30,645 nt of DNA from JBFWUM01 sp050247255 (GTDB lineage Bacteria > Acidobacteriota > Vicinamibacteria > Vicinamibacterales > UBA2999), in NCBI GenBank assembly GCA_050247255.1, contig JBFWUM010000048.1:1-30645 (forward strand), given 5' to 3'. A program made the position numbers and the translations under genes. Below the pieces are notes generated by a model. That model saw only the letters and a list, made by a program, of their open reading frames with translations. It made no database searches and was not told the DNA's origin. Positions 1 through 6,124 of this stretch are shown piece after piece (the stretch's first letter is position 1; each line of letters starts with the position of its first letter).

Positions 1-122
1 AAGACGAACGCCCCCTTGAGGACGCAAATCAGGTGGAGGCCATCGGGATGATCGGCGCGGATCTGCTGCGCCATCTCCCGCACACGCTGCTGGATCTGCT
101 CGGCGGAGATAAGGGTCTGCAT
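1..122 (-). CDS. hpt: Hypoxanthine phosphoribosyltransferase, N-terminal part (cut by window edge)
   Basis: Only the first 40 codons are in the window, starting with ATG at 122 and reading off the left edge. The translation begins MQTLISAEQIQQRVREMAQQ and reaches CVLKGAFV, which matches the first beta strand and PPi-loop region of bacterial hypoxanthine/guanine phosphoribosyltransferases (typically V-L-[KR]-G-[AS]-F). The family salvages hypoxanthine and guanine with PRPP in the cytoplasm. It is divergent from the sugar-phosphate genes at 169, and that pairing of purine salvage with deoxyribose-phosphate breakdown would fit nucleoside use, though this is inference. The catalytic loop and PRPP motif lie outside the window, so substrate preference cannot be judged. 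Confidence 0.8.
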   Translation of the reverse strand, partial: MQTLISAEQIQQRVREMAQQIRADHPDGLHLICVLKGAFV

Positions 123-124
123 AT

Positions 125-153
125 TTGAGGGAGCGCGAAGCGCAGAGTAACAT
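125..153 (+). promoter_or_regulatory. Candidate sigma-70-type promoter for the rpiB-like/deoC genes
   Basis: TTGAGG (125-130) and TAACAT (148-153) are 17 bp apart; each matches the consensus hexamer at four of six bases. The predicted start point is about 160, giving a leader of about 9 nt before ATG 169, where no Shine-Dalgarno is visible. An imperfectly placed 7-bp inverted repeat (GGAGCGC 130-136, GCGCTCC 155-161) spans the spacer and start region and could be an operator. This is weak, composition-limited evidence. Confidence 0.3.
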
Positions 154-168
154 AGCGCTCCGCCCCGC

Positions 169-804
169 ATGAAGCGCTTCCAGATGATCACCGAAGCCGA
201 CGCCCGCGTGCTCGAGTACGGCAGCACGGTGATCCTCGTGCCCGGCGGGCACGTGACGCCGCTCGCGCAGGACACGCTGGCGGCGCGCCGGGTGACGGTC
301 GTCCGTGACGCCGGCGACGCCGAGAGCGCCGCGCTCGCGCCGCCGGCCGAGATCCGGACGGTGGCGATCGCCGGCGACCATACCTCGCTTGCGCTCAAGG
401 CGGCCATCCTGACGCACCTGCGCGGCCGCGGCCTGGCGGTGCATGACCTCGGCACGAACAGCTCCGATCCCGTGGATTACCCGGACACCGCCGGCGCCGT
501 CGCCACCCAGGTGCACCGGCGCGAAGCGGACGCGGGCATCGCCATCGACGGGGCGGGGCTCGGATCGACGATTGCGGCTAACAAGGTGCACGGCGTGCGC
601 GCGGCCATGTGCACCAATACGACGCTGGCGCGTTATGCGCGGCAGCACAACGGCGCCAACGTGCTGGCGCTCGGATCGACGCTGCTGACCGTCCCGGAGG
701 CGATCGCCATCGTCGACACCTTCGTCGATACCCCCATGCGCGAGGCGCGCTACATTCGCCGGCTGGCGAAGATTCGCGACCTCGAGGCGCGCGCGTCCCG
801 CTGA
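169..804 (+). CDS. RpiB/LacA/LacB-family sugar-phosphate isomerase with N-terminal extension
   Basis: 211 aa. Residues 63-185 match the RpiB/LacAB fold: a GDH motif (69-71), DYPDTA (103-108), the anion-binding IDGAGLGSTIAANK loop (126-139), and RQHNGANVLALGS (158-170). RpiB family members interconvert aldose and ketose phosphates. About 60 extra residues precede the domain (TEADARVLEYGSTVILVPGG, then VTPLAQD), which plain RpiB lacks; similar extensions are, from memory, seen in isomerases of bacterial microcompartment loci. The catalytic Cys of E. coli RpiB (ICGTGIG) is replaced by Asp127, so ribose-5-phosphate isomerase activity should not be assumed. The stop overlaps the next start (TGATG), implying coupling with deoC. 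No Shine-Dalgarno precedes the ATG. Confidence 0.85.
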   Translation: MKRFQMITEADARVLEYGSTVILVPGGHVTPLAQDTLAARRVTVVRDAGDAESAALAPPAEIRTVAIAGDHTSLALKAAILTHLRGRGLAVHDLGTNSSDPVDYPDTAGAVATQVHRREADAGIAIDGAGLGSTIAANKVHGVRAAMCTNTTLARYARQHNGANVLALGSTLLTVPEAIAIVDTFVDTPMREARYIRRLAKIRDLEARASR

Positions 805-1688
805 TGCAGTCCCAGGACCTCCAGCGGCTCATCCAGATCATCGTCGAGGAGCTGACGGCGGCGGGCGCCGGCCAGGCGCCGCAGACGCCCGGCCGGTGCG
901 CCTGCCACTCGGTGCTGTACGAGTGCTGCCCGGACCGCTTGCGCGGGATTCTCGAGGCCGGTGCGACGCGGCTCGGCTTTCACGCGACGGGCGGCGACGC
1001 CGGCGGCGTCGCCGGGATGATCGACCACACGCTGCTCAAGCCGGACGCCTCGCGCCAGGACATCGAGACCCTGTGCCGCGAGGCAGCCGAGTACTCCTTT
1101 GCCAGCGTGTGCGTGAACCCCACATGGGTGGCGCTGTGCGCCCGGCTGCTGCAGGGCACCATCGTCCGCACTTGCTCGGTTGTCGGCTTCCCGCTGGGCG
1201 CGACGACCCCCGACACCAAGCACTACGAGACGCGACGCGTGATTTTCGACGGCGCGCGCGAAGTCGACATGGTGATCAACGTCGGCGCGCTGAAGTCGGG
1301 CGACCTGCGCATCGTGGAGCGCGACATCGAGGCTGTGGCGGCGCCGTGCCGAGAGGCCGGGGTGATTAGCAAGGTGATCATCGAGGCCGCGCTGTTGACC
1401 GACGATGAAAAGGTCACCGCCTGCACGCTGGCGAAGGCGGCAGGCGCCGACTTCGTGAAGACCTCCACCGGGTTCGGCCCGGGCGGGGCGACCGTGGCGG
1501 ACGTCGCCCTGATGCGGCGCGTCGTCGGTGACGAGATGGGTGTCAAGGCGGCCGGCGGCGTGCGCGACCTCGAAGGGTTGAAGGCGATGGTGGCGGCGGG
1601 CGCCACCCGTGTCGGCGCCAGTGCCGGCGTGCGGATCGTCCAGGAGTCGCGGGGGCAGGCCCCGACCGCGGCCGCGAAAGGATACTGA
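804..1688 (+). CDS. deoC: Deoxyribose-phosphate aldolase with Cys-rich N-terminal extension
   Basis: 294 aa; DeoC cleaves 2-deoxyribose-5-phosphate to glyceraldehyde-3-phosphate and acetaldehyde. The class I aldolase barrel starts at MIDHTLLKPDAS (72-83). Visible catalytic residues are Asp155 (EVDMVIN), the Schiff-base Lys219 (VKTSTGFGPGGAT) and Lys248 (GVKAAGGVR). The first 70 residues are extra: a short amphipathic helix (residues 4-19) resembling a microcompartment encapsulation peptide, a Pro/Gly linker, and a CACH...ECC segment (32-42). Such an extension would make sense for an enzyme packaged with an acetaldehyde-consuming core, but no shell gene is in the window. ATG 804 is chosen because it overlaps the previous stop and starts the helix. 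Confidence 0.92.
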   Translation: MQSQDLQRLIQIIVEELTAAGAGQAPQTPGRCACHSVLYECCPDRLRGILEAGATRLGFHATGGDAGGVAGMIDHTLLKPDASRQDIETLCREAAEYSFASVCVNPTWVALCARLLQGTIVRTCSVVGFPLGATTPDTKHYETRRVIFDGAREVDMVINVGALKSGDLRIVERDIEAVAAPCREAGVISKVIIEAALLTDDEKVTACTLAKAAGADFVKTSTGFGPGGATVADVALMRRVVGDEMGVKAAGGVRDLEGLKAMVAAGATRVGASAGVRIVQESRGQAPTAAAKGY

Positions 1689-1689
1689 G

Positions 1690-1959
1690 ATGGCCAACCT
1701 CTCGCAGGAACAACTCCGCCGCCTGGCGCGGCTTGGCGCCGTGGCGCGGCTCGAGCAGCTGCGCCAGGAAGAGGCGGCGATTCGCGCCGAGTTCCCAGAA
1801 CTGTTCGGGCGCGGCCGCGGGGCGGCCGCCGCGGCGTCGCCCGCGGCGGGGAAGGACGGCGGCGGGACCCGTCGGCGGCGCCGGATGAGCGCCGACATGC
1901 GCAAGGCGGTGTCGGAAAGGATGCGGAAGTATTGGGCCGAGCGGCGCAAGGCGCGATAG
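1690..1959 (+). CDS. Small basic protein of unknown function
   Basis: 89 aa, starting one base after the deoC stop with an AAAGGA Shine-Dalgarno about 8 nt upstream. The N-terminal half is a predicted amphipathic helix (LSQEQLRRLARLGAVARLEQL, with a few more residues). An Ala/Gly-rich linker follows (about 40-60), then a strongly basic tail with RRRRR and MSADMRKAVSERMRKYWAERR. Tails of the 'MS.[AD]RK.[IV]S..M+KYWA' type recur, from memory, in small acidobacterial proteins of unknown role; a nucleic-acid-binding tail is a reasonable guess but not shown. The 3' end overlaps the next reading frame by 28 nt. Confidence 0.7.
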   Translation: MANLSQEQLRRLARLGAVARLEQLRQEEAAIRAEFPELFGRGRGAAAAASPAAGKDGGGTRRRRRMSADMRKAVSERMRKYWAERRKAR

Positions 1960-2540
1960 CGGTCGCCGGCCTTCTTCTCTTGGCAGGGGTTGCGTCAGGC
2001 CAGGGGTTGGTCGTCGATCGGCCGGTCGGGCCGTATGTCGTCGACCTGCGCGGGTCGATGATCGGCGTGCCGGGCGATCCGGTGTTCTTTCCGCCGGTCG
2101 GCGAGACGAGCACCATTCCGGCCCGCGCGTTCGGCTTCGAGGTCGGCGCGCACGTCTACCCGTTCTCGCTCGGCCCGGCCCGCCTGGGCATCGGCGCCAG
2201 CTACCTGCGCGGCCGCGGCACGGTGCCGGAGCCCGGCACGACCGTCGCCAACATGAGCGCGCTCGTGCCGCAGGTCTCCTTCAACTTCGGCGGCCGCGGC
2301 GGCTGGAGCTACCTGAGCGTTGGCTATGGCAACGTGCGGGTGCGGAGTACGATCGATGACGAGGAGGCCGACTCGAAGTCGCTCGATGCGCTCAACTACG
2401 GCGGCGGCGCGCGCTGGTTCCTGTCGGACCACCTGGGCGTTGGCTTCGACGTGCGGTTCCACCGGGTGTCGCCGAAGGCAAGCGCGGGCACGCCCGGGTT
2501 TACCGTCCTCTCGGTCACCGGAGGCATCGCGGTCCGGTAA
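1932..2540 (+). CDS. Exported outer-membrane beta-barrel-like protein
   Basis: 202 aa from a TTG start inside the end of the previous gene. Residues 1-24 are a signal peptide (hydrophobic AVAGLLLLAGVASGQG), and no in-frame ATG gives a better one. The mature part has alternating strands of Gly/aromatic residues (FGFEVGAHVYPFSLGPARLG, VSFNFGGRGGWSYLSVGYG, GGGARWFLSDHLGVGFDVRF) and ends with a strand-like VLSVTGGIAVR. This looks like a small OmpW/OmpA-type porin-like barrel of about eight strands located in the outer membrane. No specific family is recognised and the cargo is unknown. Confidence 0.72.
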   Translation: MGRAAQGAIAVAGLLLLAGVASGQGLVVDRPVGPYVVDLRGSMIGVPGDPVFFPPVGETSTIPARAFGFEVGAHVYPFSLGPARLGIGASYLRGRGTVPEPGTTVANMSALVPQVSFNFGGRGGWSYLSVGYGNVRVRSTIDDEEADSKSLDALNYGGGARWFLSDHLGVGFDVRFHRVSPKASAGTPGFTVLSVTGGIAVR

Positions 2541-2547
2541 CCCAGCC

Positions 2548-2880
2548 ATGCATCGCCTGATCGCCGCCCTCGTCACGTTTCTCGTCATCGGCAGCCACGC
2601 CGGTGTCATGGCGGCCGCGGTCCGCACGCCGGACGTTGACGGGACACACGAAGCCGACGCGCCGCGCGACGGGTCGCCGGTCGCGCCGTTTTACGAGGCG
2701 GCCACCCCTGACGATCTCGTTCGATTCAAGCTGCTGAAGGCCGGTGCCGCCGATCTCACGGGCCTCCCGGCGTCGGCTCCGTCAGCCGGAGCGGCTCGTT
2801 GCCTTCCTCCTTCCCAGTTCGCCCCTGTCTCTGCGTCGCCGCCGATCTGGCGCCTGCGCGGCCCGCCTCGCGCGGCCTGA
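2548..2880 (+). CDS. Small exported protein, unknown
   Basis: 110 aa, ATG 7 bp after the previous stop. The first 23 residues (MHRLIAALVTFLVIGSHAGV then MAA) form a plausible Sec signal peptide. The remainder is low in secondary-structure signal and Ala/Pro rich, ending in a basic PPIWRLRGPPRAA. No family is recognised. The C-terminal third has codon positions that do not look strongly selected, so the true protein may differ or the gene may be decaying. It is kept because of the signal peptide and close spacing. Confidence 0.45.
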   Translation: MHRLIAALVTFLVIGSHAGVMAAAVRTPDVDGTHEADAPRDGSPVAPFYEAATPDDLVRFKLLKAGAADLTGLPASAPSAGAARCLPPSQFAPVSASPPIWRLRGPPRAA

Positions 2881-2960
2881 CACGTCCTTGCTCCGCCTCG
2901 ACGGAGCTCCAAGTGTTTCTCCTGGAGGCCGGGTGCGCCGATCGGCTCGCCCGGGATGAC

Positions 2961-3428
2961 ATGTCACGTCGCCTTGCATATGCGGTTGTCGCGATTGGAA
3001 TGACCGTGTGGGTGGCCTGCCGCTACGACGTCATCTGGACGGGCGCGGAGTTCGTCGACGATGGCGCCGCGTTGCGGCTGGCTGCGGCGGAGCCGCTCTG
3101 CGGCTGTGTGAAGCTGCGCAACGTCAGCGGCCGGCCGGTGCACCTGCGGTCGTTCATGGAAGGGCAGGAGCTCGGGTGGCGCGACGTGCCGCCGGGCGAG
3201 ATGGTCGAGGAGCAGTTCGACTGGGGCGGTCCGCGCCAGGAACAGGCGTTCCTGATCGACGCCTGGACTCAGGCCGGCGAGCCGCTGCAGGCCAGCCAGG
3301 TGCTGAGCCTCGAGGACTCCGGGTGGCCGTGGCACGGCTGCGGTCAGCAGGGCCCGATGAACACCGATGTGGCCGCGTGTGCCGACGGCCCGCTGAAGCT
3401 GAAGACGGGGCGGGCCCGGCTGTGGTGA
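2961..3428 (+). CDS. Membrane-anchored or exported protein, unknown
   Basis: 155 aa from ATG 2961. Residues 5-21 (LAYAVVAIGMTVWVACR) form a hydrophobic segment with a Cys at 20; the residues before it (W-V-A) are a poor lipobox, so a lipoprotein is possible but unlikely. The body is acidic, with six further Cys (CGC about 49-51, CGQQ and a late C) and a run of beta-like stretches (VKLRNVSGRPVHLRSF), suggesting a disulfide-stabilised periplasmic domain. The reading frame stays open upstream to 2799, but that part lacks a signal-like start. The gene ends 8 bp before a strong hairpin and points toward the minus-strand tRNA. Function unknown. Confidence 0.6.
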   Translation: MSRRLAYAVVAIGMTVWVACRYDVIWTGAEFVDDGAALRLAAAEPLCGCVKLRNVSGRPVHLRSFMEGQELGWRDVPPGEMVEEQFDWGGPRQEQAFLIDAWTQAGEPLQASQVLSLEDSGWPWHGCGQQGPMNTDVAACADGPLKLKTGRARLW

Positions 3429-3436
3429 GGGGCTTG

Positions 3437-3470
3437 CCAACCCTCGCTCGCGAAAGCGAGCGAAGGTTGG
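3437..3470 (-). terminator. Stable GAAA-loop hairpin abutting the tRNA 3' end
   Basis: Arms CCAACC (3437-3442) and GGTTGG (3465-3470) pair, then one C/A mismatch, then TCGCTCGC (3444-3451) with GCGAGCGA (3456-3463) around GAAA (3452-3455). The 14 pairs and near-absent loop make it very stable on either strand. On the minus strand it begins within the encoded CCA of tRNA-Gly; on the plus strand it follows the stop at 3428. No T-run follows on either side, so it is a candidate 3'-end or processing structure rather than a canonical intrinsic terminator. Confidence 0.5.
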
Positions 3471-3542
3471 AGCGGGAGACGGGGATCGAACCCGCGACAT
3501 CAAGCTTGGGAAGCTTGCGTTCTACCGCTGAACTACTCCCGC
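3468..3542 (-). tRNA. tRNA-Gly(CCC)
   Basis: The minus strand folds as a full cloverleaf: acceptor GCGGGAG/CTCCCGC, D stem GTTC/GAAC with loop AGCGGTA, anticodon stem CAAGC/GCTTG with loop TTCCCAA (anticodon CCC, reading GGG), variable region ATGTC, T stem GCGGG/CCCGT with loop TTCGATC, discriminator T, and an encoded CCA. The length is 75 nt with CCA. The discriminator U is usual for glycine tRNAs. It lies 100 bp downstream of the phosphomannomutase gene on the same strand, and no convincing separate promoter is visible in between, so it may be read from that operon. Confidence 0.97.
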
Positions 3543-3546
3543 TCAA

Positions 3547-3642
3547 GGGTAGCTAGGCAGCTGGGCGGCTACGTAGCTCGGTAGTTGGGTAGCTTGGTCA
3601 GTTTACCCCAGCACCCCAGCTACCTGAAAACCCAGCGACCTA
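3547..3642. repeat. Quasi-palindromic word array 1 (GGTAGCTG-like words)
   Basis: The left tract (3547-3597) is a run of degenerate words of about 8 bp: GGTAGCTA, GGCAGCTG, GGCGGCTA, GTAGCTC, GGTAGTTG, GGTAGCTTGG. The right tract (3604-3642) carries the reverse complement of the same words: TACCCCAG, CACCCCAG, CTACC, CCCAGCGACC. The whole can fold on itself. The TAG stop of the phosphomannomutase gene (3640-3642) lies inside the right tract. No coding potential is seen. It has the same design as the arrays at 7934-8050 and 19300-19499 but uses a different word. Confidence 0.75.
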
Positions 3643-5025
3643 TCCTCTGATGATCGAAAGAACTTCGTCGCGCCGCCGCTCCATCTCCGCCCGGGTCTTC
3701 GCCTCGAGGTTCAGGCGGAGCAGCGGCTCGGTGTTCGACGCGCGGACGTTGAAGTGCCAGTCCGGATAGTCCACCGACACCCCGTCGATCCTCGCGATCT
3801 GCGCGTCCTGGTACTTCGCCTCGAGCGCCGCCAGCTTGGCCGACACGTCGGCCATGCTGGTGAGCTTCGTGTTGATCTCGCCCGAAATGAAGTACTTCTC
3901 GCGGAACGGCGCGAGCAGGTCGCGCAACGACTGGTTCTTCTTCGACATCAGCTCGAGGATGAGCAGCGCCGGGATGAAGCCGTTGTCGGCGTAGAAGTAG
4001 TCCTTGAAGTAGTAGTGGCCGGTGACCTCGCCGGCAAAGATGGCATCCTCCTGCCGCATGCGCTGCTTGATGAAGGCGTGGCCGACGCGGTTCATCAGCG
4101 CCGTGCCGCCATACTTCGCCGCGGTGTCCTTGACGGCGTGGCTCGCGCGCAGATCGTAGAGCACGGTGGCGCCGGGATGCTTCAGCAGGAACGCCTCGGC
4201 CAGCAGCGCCGTGACGAAGTCGCCCGAGATGAACTCGCCGCTGCCGTCGATGAAGAAGCAGCGGTCGGCGTCGCCGTCCCAGGCAATGCCGATGTCGGCC
4301 GTCCGCGCGATCACCGCCTCGGTGATGTCGCGCCGGTTTTCCTCGAGCAGCGGATTGGCCTCGTGGTTCGGGAAGGTGCCGTCGATCTCGAAGCAGAGTG
4401 TGGTGACGGTGCACGGCAGCCGCTCGAACAGCTTCGGCGCGACGAGGCCGGCCATGCCGCTGCCGGCGTCGAGCACGACGTTGAACGGCTTGATCGCACC
4501 CACGTCGACGAACGACAGCACTTTCTCGACGTAGGGGTCGAGGATGTTCCGCTCGGTCAGGCGGCCCGGCGCGGCTGCTGTCGGCGGCAGGTGATCGTTG
4601 GCAATCATGTCGCGGATGTCGCCGATGCCGGCGTCGCCGCTCAGCGCCTGCGCCCCGGCGCGCACCATCTTGATGCCGTTGTACTTCCCGGGGTTGTGCG
4701 ACGCGGTGATCTGGGCGCCGCCGTCGAGCCCGTCGGTGGCCACCGCGAAGTAGAGCATGTCGGTGCCCATCATCCCGTAGTCGACGACGTCGGCTCCCTG
4801 CTCGCGCGCCCCTTCGATGAAGGCGGCGGCGATGGACGGGGAGGACACGCGCATGTCGCGCGACACGCCAATGCGCGTCGTTCCTGCGTGGGGCGCCCCT
4901 GCACGGGGTGCCTGCAGGTAGGCGACGAACCCGCGCCCGATCTGCCGGGCGATCGTCTCGTTGATCTCGGCGGGGTAGAGGCCGCGGACGTCGTAGGCCT
5001 TGAAGATGGAGGTATCGATGGGCAT
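3640..5025 (-). CDS. Phosphomannomutase/phosphoglucomutase
   Basis: 461 aa, alpha-D-phosphohexomutase family; interconverts hexose-6-phosphate and hexose-1-phosphate in the cytoplasm. All four family motifs are present: phosphoserine loop TASHNP with Ser109, Mg loop DGDADR (250-255), sugar-specificity loop GEVTGH (332-337, usually GEMSGH) and phosphate-binding RASNTEP near residue 423. The start at 5025 (MPIDTSIFKAYDVRG) overlaps the upstream stop as TGATG, so it is translationally coupled to the nucleotidyltransferase; together they would make NDP-hexose from hexose-6-phosphate. Mannose versus glucose preference cannot be told from these motifs. The reading frame stays open upstream, but that part only shadows the neighbouring gene. 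Confidence 0.93.
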   Translation of the reverse strand: MPIDTSIFKAYDVRGLYPAEINETIARQIGRGFVAYLQAPRAGAPHAGTTRIGVSRDMRVSSPSIAAAFIEGAREQGADVVDYGMMGTDMLYFAVATDGLDGGAQITASHNPGKYNGIKMVRAGAQALSGDAGIGDIRDMIANDHLPPTAAAPGRLTERNILDPYVEKVLSFVDVGAIKPFNVVLDAGSGMAGLVAPKLFERLPCTVTTLCFEIDGTFPNHEANPLLEENRRDITEAVIARTADIGIAWDGDADRCFFIDGSGEFISGDFVTALLAEAFLLKHPGATVLYDLRASHAVKDTAAKYGGTALMNRVGHAFIKQRMRQEDAIFAGEVTGHYYFKDYFYADNGFIPALLILELMSKKNQSLRDLLAPFREKYFISGEINTKLTSMADVSAKLAALEAKYQDAQIARIDGVSVDYPDWHFNVRASNTEPLLRLNLEAKTRAEMERRRDEVLSIIRG

Positions 5026-6083
5026 CAGATCCGGGTGAAATCCGTCAGGGTGGTCTTGTCGCCGAGCACCGCGCCCGGCGCCGTCGTCACGCGCTCGCCG
5101 ATGTGGCAGTTGCGGCCGGCAATGGTGTCGTGCACCTCGGCCGACCGGCCGACGCGGCAGTTGGGCCAGAGGATCGAACCGGCCACCACCGCCTGCTCCT
5201 CGACCTGGCACTGCCGGCCGACGACCGAGTAGGGGCCGATGCGGGCGCCGGCCTTGACCATCACCCCCTCGTCGATGAAGCAGGGGCCTTCGACCACGGC
5301 GCCGTCCTCGATGCGGGCATCGGCGGCAATGGCCGTCCGCGGCGCCGGCAGGCCGGCGAACGGCGCCGCCTCGAAGCGGCCGGCCATGATGTCGCGGTGC
5401 ACCTGGACGTACTTCTCGGCGGTGCCGATGTCGATCCAGTAGCCCTCGTAGGTGTAGGCGACGAACGTCTCGCGGCGCTCGATCAGCGACGGGAAGTAGC
5501 TGCGCTCGATCGACCAGGCGACGTCGCTCGGGATCCGGTCGAACGTGCCGGGCTCGAGCACGTAGATGCCGGCGTTGATCTTGTCGGTGGTGATCTCATC
5601 CGGCTTTGGCTTCTCGAGGAACCGGCGGATGTTGCCGGCCTCGTCGGTTTCGACCAGCCCGTAGGCCGACGGGTTCTCGACCGGGGTCAGCACAATCGTC
5701 GCCCGCGCCTGCCGCTCCCGGTGCAGCCGGATGACCGCACCCAGGTCAATCTGGGTCAGCACATCGCCGTTGAACACGACGACCGACTCGGTCAGCTGAT
5801 CGCCGGCGTACTTGATGGCCCCGGCCGTCCCGAGCGGCGCCGGCTCGACGACGTAGCGGATCTTGATGCCGGCGTCGCTGCCGTCGCCGAAGATCTCCTC
5901 GATGCGCCGCGGCTGGTAGTTCAGGCTGAGGATGACCTCGTCGATCTCCGGCACCTGCTTGAGCAGATCGATCTGGTAGTGGAGAAACGGCCGGTTGAAG
6001 ATCGGCACAATCGGTTTCGGGGTGTGCAGGGTAAGGGGCCGGAGCCGGGTCCCCTTCCCCCCGGCCAGAAGGATCGCCTTCAT
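5025..6083 (-). CDS. NDP-sugar synthase (mannose-1-phosphate guanylyltransferase-like)
   Basis: 352 aa. N-terminal nucleotidyltransferase domain (1-235) with the signature GGKGTRLRPLT (8-18), a PKPIVPI segment and the metal-binding Asp of FNGDVL. The C-terminal domain (about 250-345) is a left-handed beta helix of hexapeptide-type repeats (IAADARIEDGAVVEGPCFID, VMVKAGARIGPYSVVG, AEVHDTIAGRNCHIG). This two-domain build matches GMPP/glucose-1-phosphate nucleotidyltransferases that make GDP-mannose or dNDP-glucose for surface glycans. The downstream hexomutase supplies the sugar-1-phosphate. It is transcribed divergently from pgsA across 41 bp. The exact nucleotide used is not determined. Confidence 0.88.
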   Translation of the reverse strand: MKAILLAGGKGTRLRPLTLHTPKPIVPIFNRPFLHYQIDLLKQVPEIDEVILSLNYQPRRIEEIFGDGSDAGIKIRYVVEPAPLGTAGAIKYAGDQLTESVVVFNGDVLTQIDLGAVIRLHRERQARATIVLTPVENPSAYGLVETDEAGNIRRFLEKPKPDEITTDKINAGIYVLEPGTFDRIPSDVAWSIERSYFPSLIERRETFVAYTYEGYWIDIGTAEKYVQVHRDIMAGRFEAAPFAGLPAPRTAIAADARIEDGAVVEGPCFIDEGVMVKAGARIGPYSVVGRQCQVEEQAVVAGSILWPNCRVGRSAEVHDTIAGRNCHIGERVTTAPGAVLGDKTTLTDFTRI

Positions 6084-6111
6084 GACAATTTCCGATCATA
6101 CACGCTAGAAT
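6082..6111 (+). promoter_or_regulatory. Candidate pgsA promoter
   Basis: ATGACA (6082-6087, five of six to TTGACA) and TAGAAT (6106-6111, five of six to TATAAT) are 18 bp apart. The expected start point is about 6118, leaving a leader of only about 7 nt before ATG 6125, with no Shine-Dalgarno. The -35 overlaps the start codon of the divergent gene, and the -10 lies inside a perfect inverted repeat. Confidence 0.5.
6095..6100 (-). promoter_or_regulatory. -10-like box for the NDP-sugar synthase gene
   Basis: On the minus strand TATGAT (five of six to TATAAT) ends 11 nt before ATG 6083. No good -35 is seen at the usual spacing and no Shine-Dalgarno lies between box and start, so a very short leader is predicted. 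Part of the pattern described for pgsA, aroC, the permease and the TPR gene. Confidence 0.35.
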
Positions 6112-6117
6112 CTAGCG
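6103..6117. promoter_or_regulatory. Perfect 7-bp inverted repeat in a divergent promoter region
   Basis: CGCTAGA (6103-6109), one central A, TCTAGCG (6111-6117). It covers the TAGAAT -10 box of pgsA and lies just upstream of the -10-like box for the opposite gene, the place expected for an operator serving both directions. A short chance palindrome cannot be excluded. Confidence 0.4.
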
Positions 6118-6124
6118 GCTCCCG

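Noticed and set aside
2881..2960. Possible continuation of the 2961 gene upstream to 2799
   Set aside because: The extra residues show no signal or domain, and the hydrophobic N-terminal segment directly after ATG 2961 makes that the better start.
3468..3542. tRNA-Gly as attachment site of an integrated element
   Set aside because: No integrase and no duplicated tRNA 3' end are seen; both flanks look chromosomal.
3754..5232. Long plus-strand open frame of 492 codons opposite the hexomutase gene
   Set aside because: It is antisense to a gene with all family motifs; the composition (Val/Arg/Asp/Glu/His rich) is that of a GC-rich shadow frame and no domain is recognisable.
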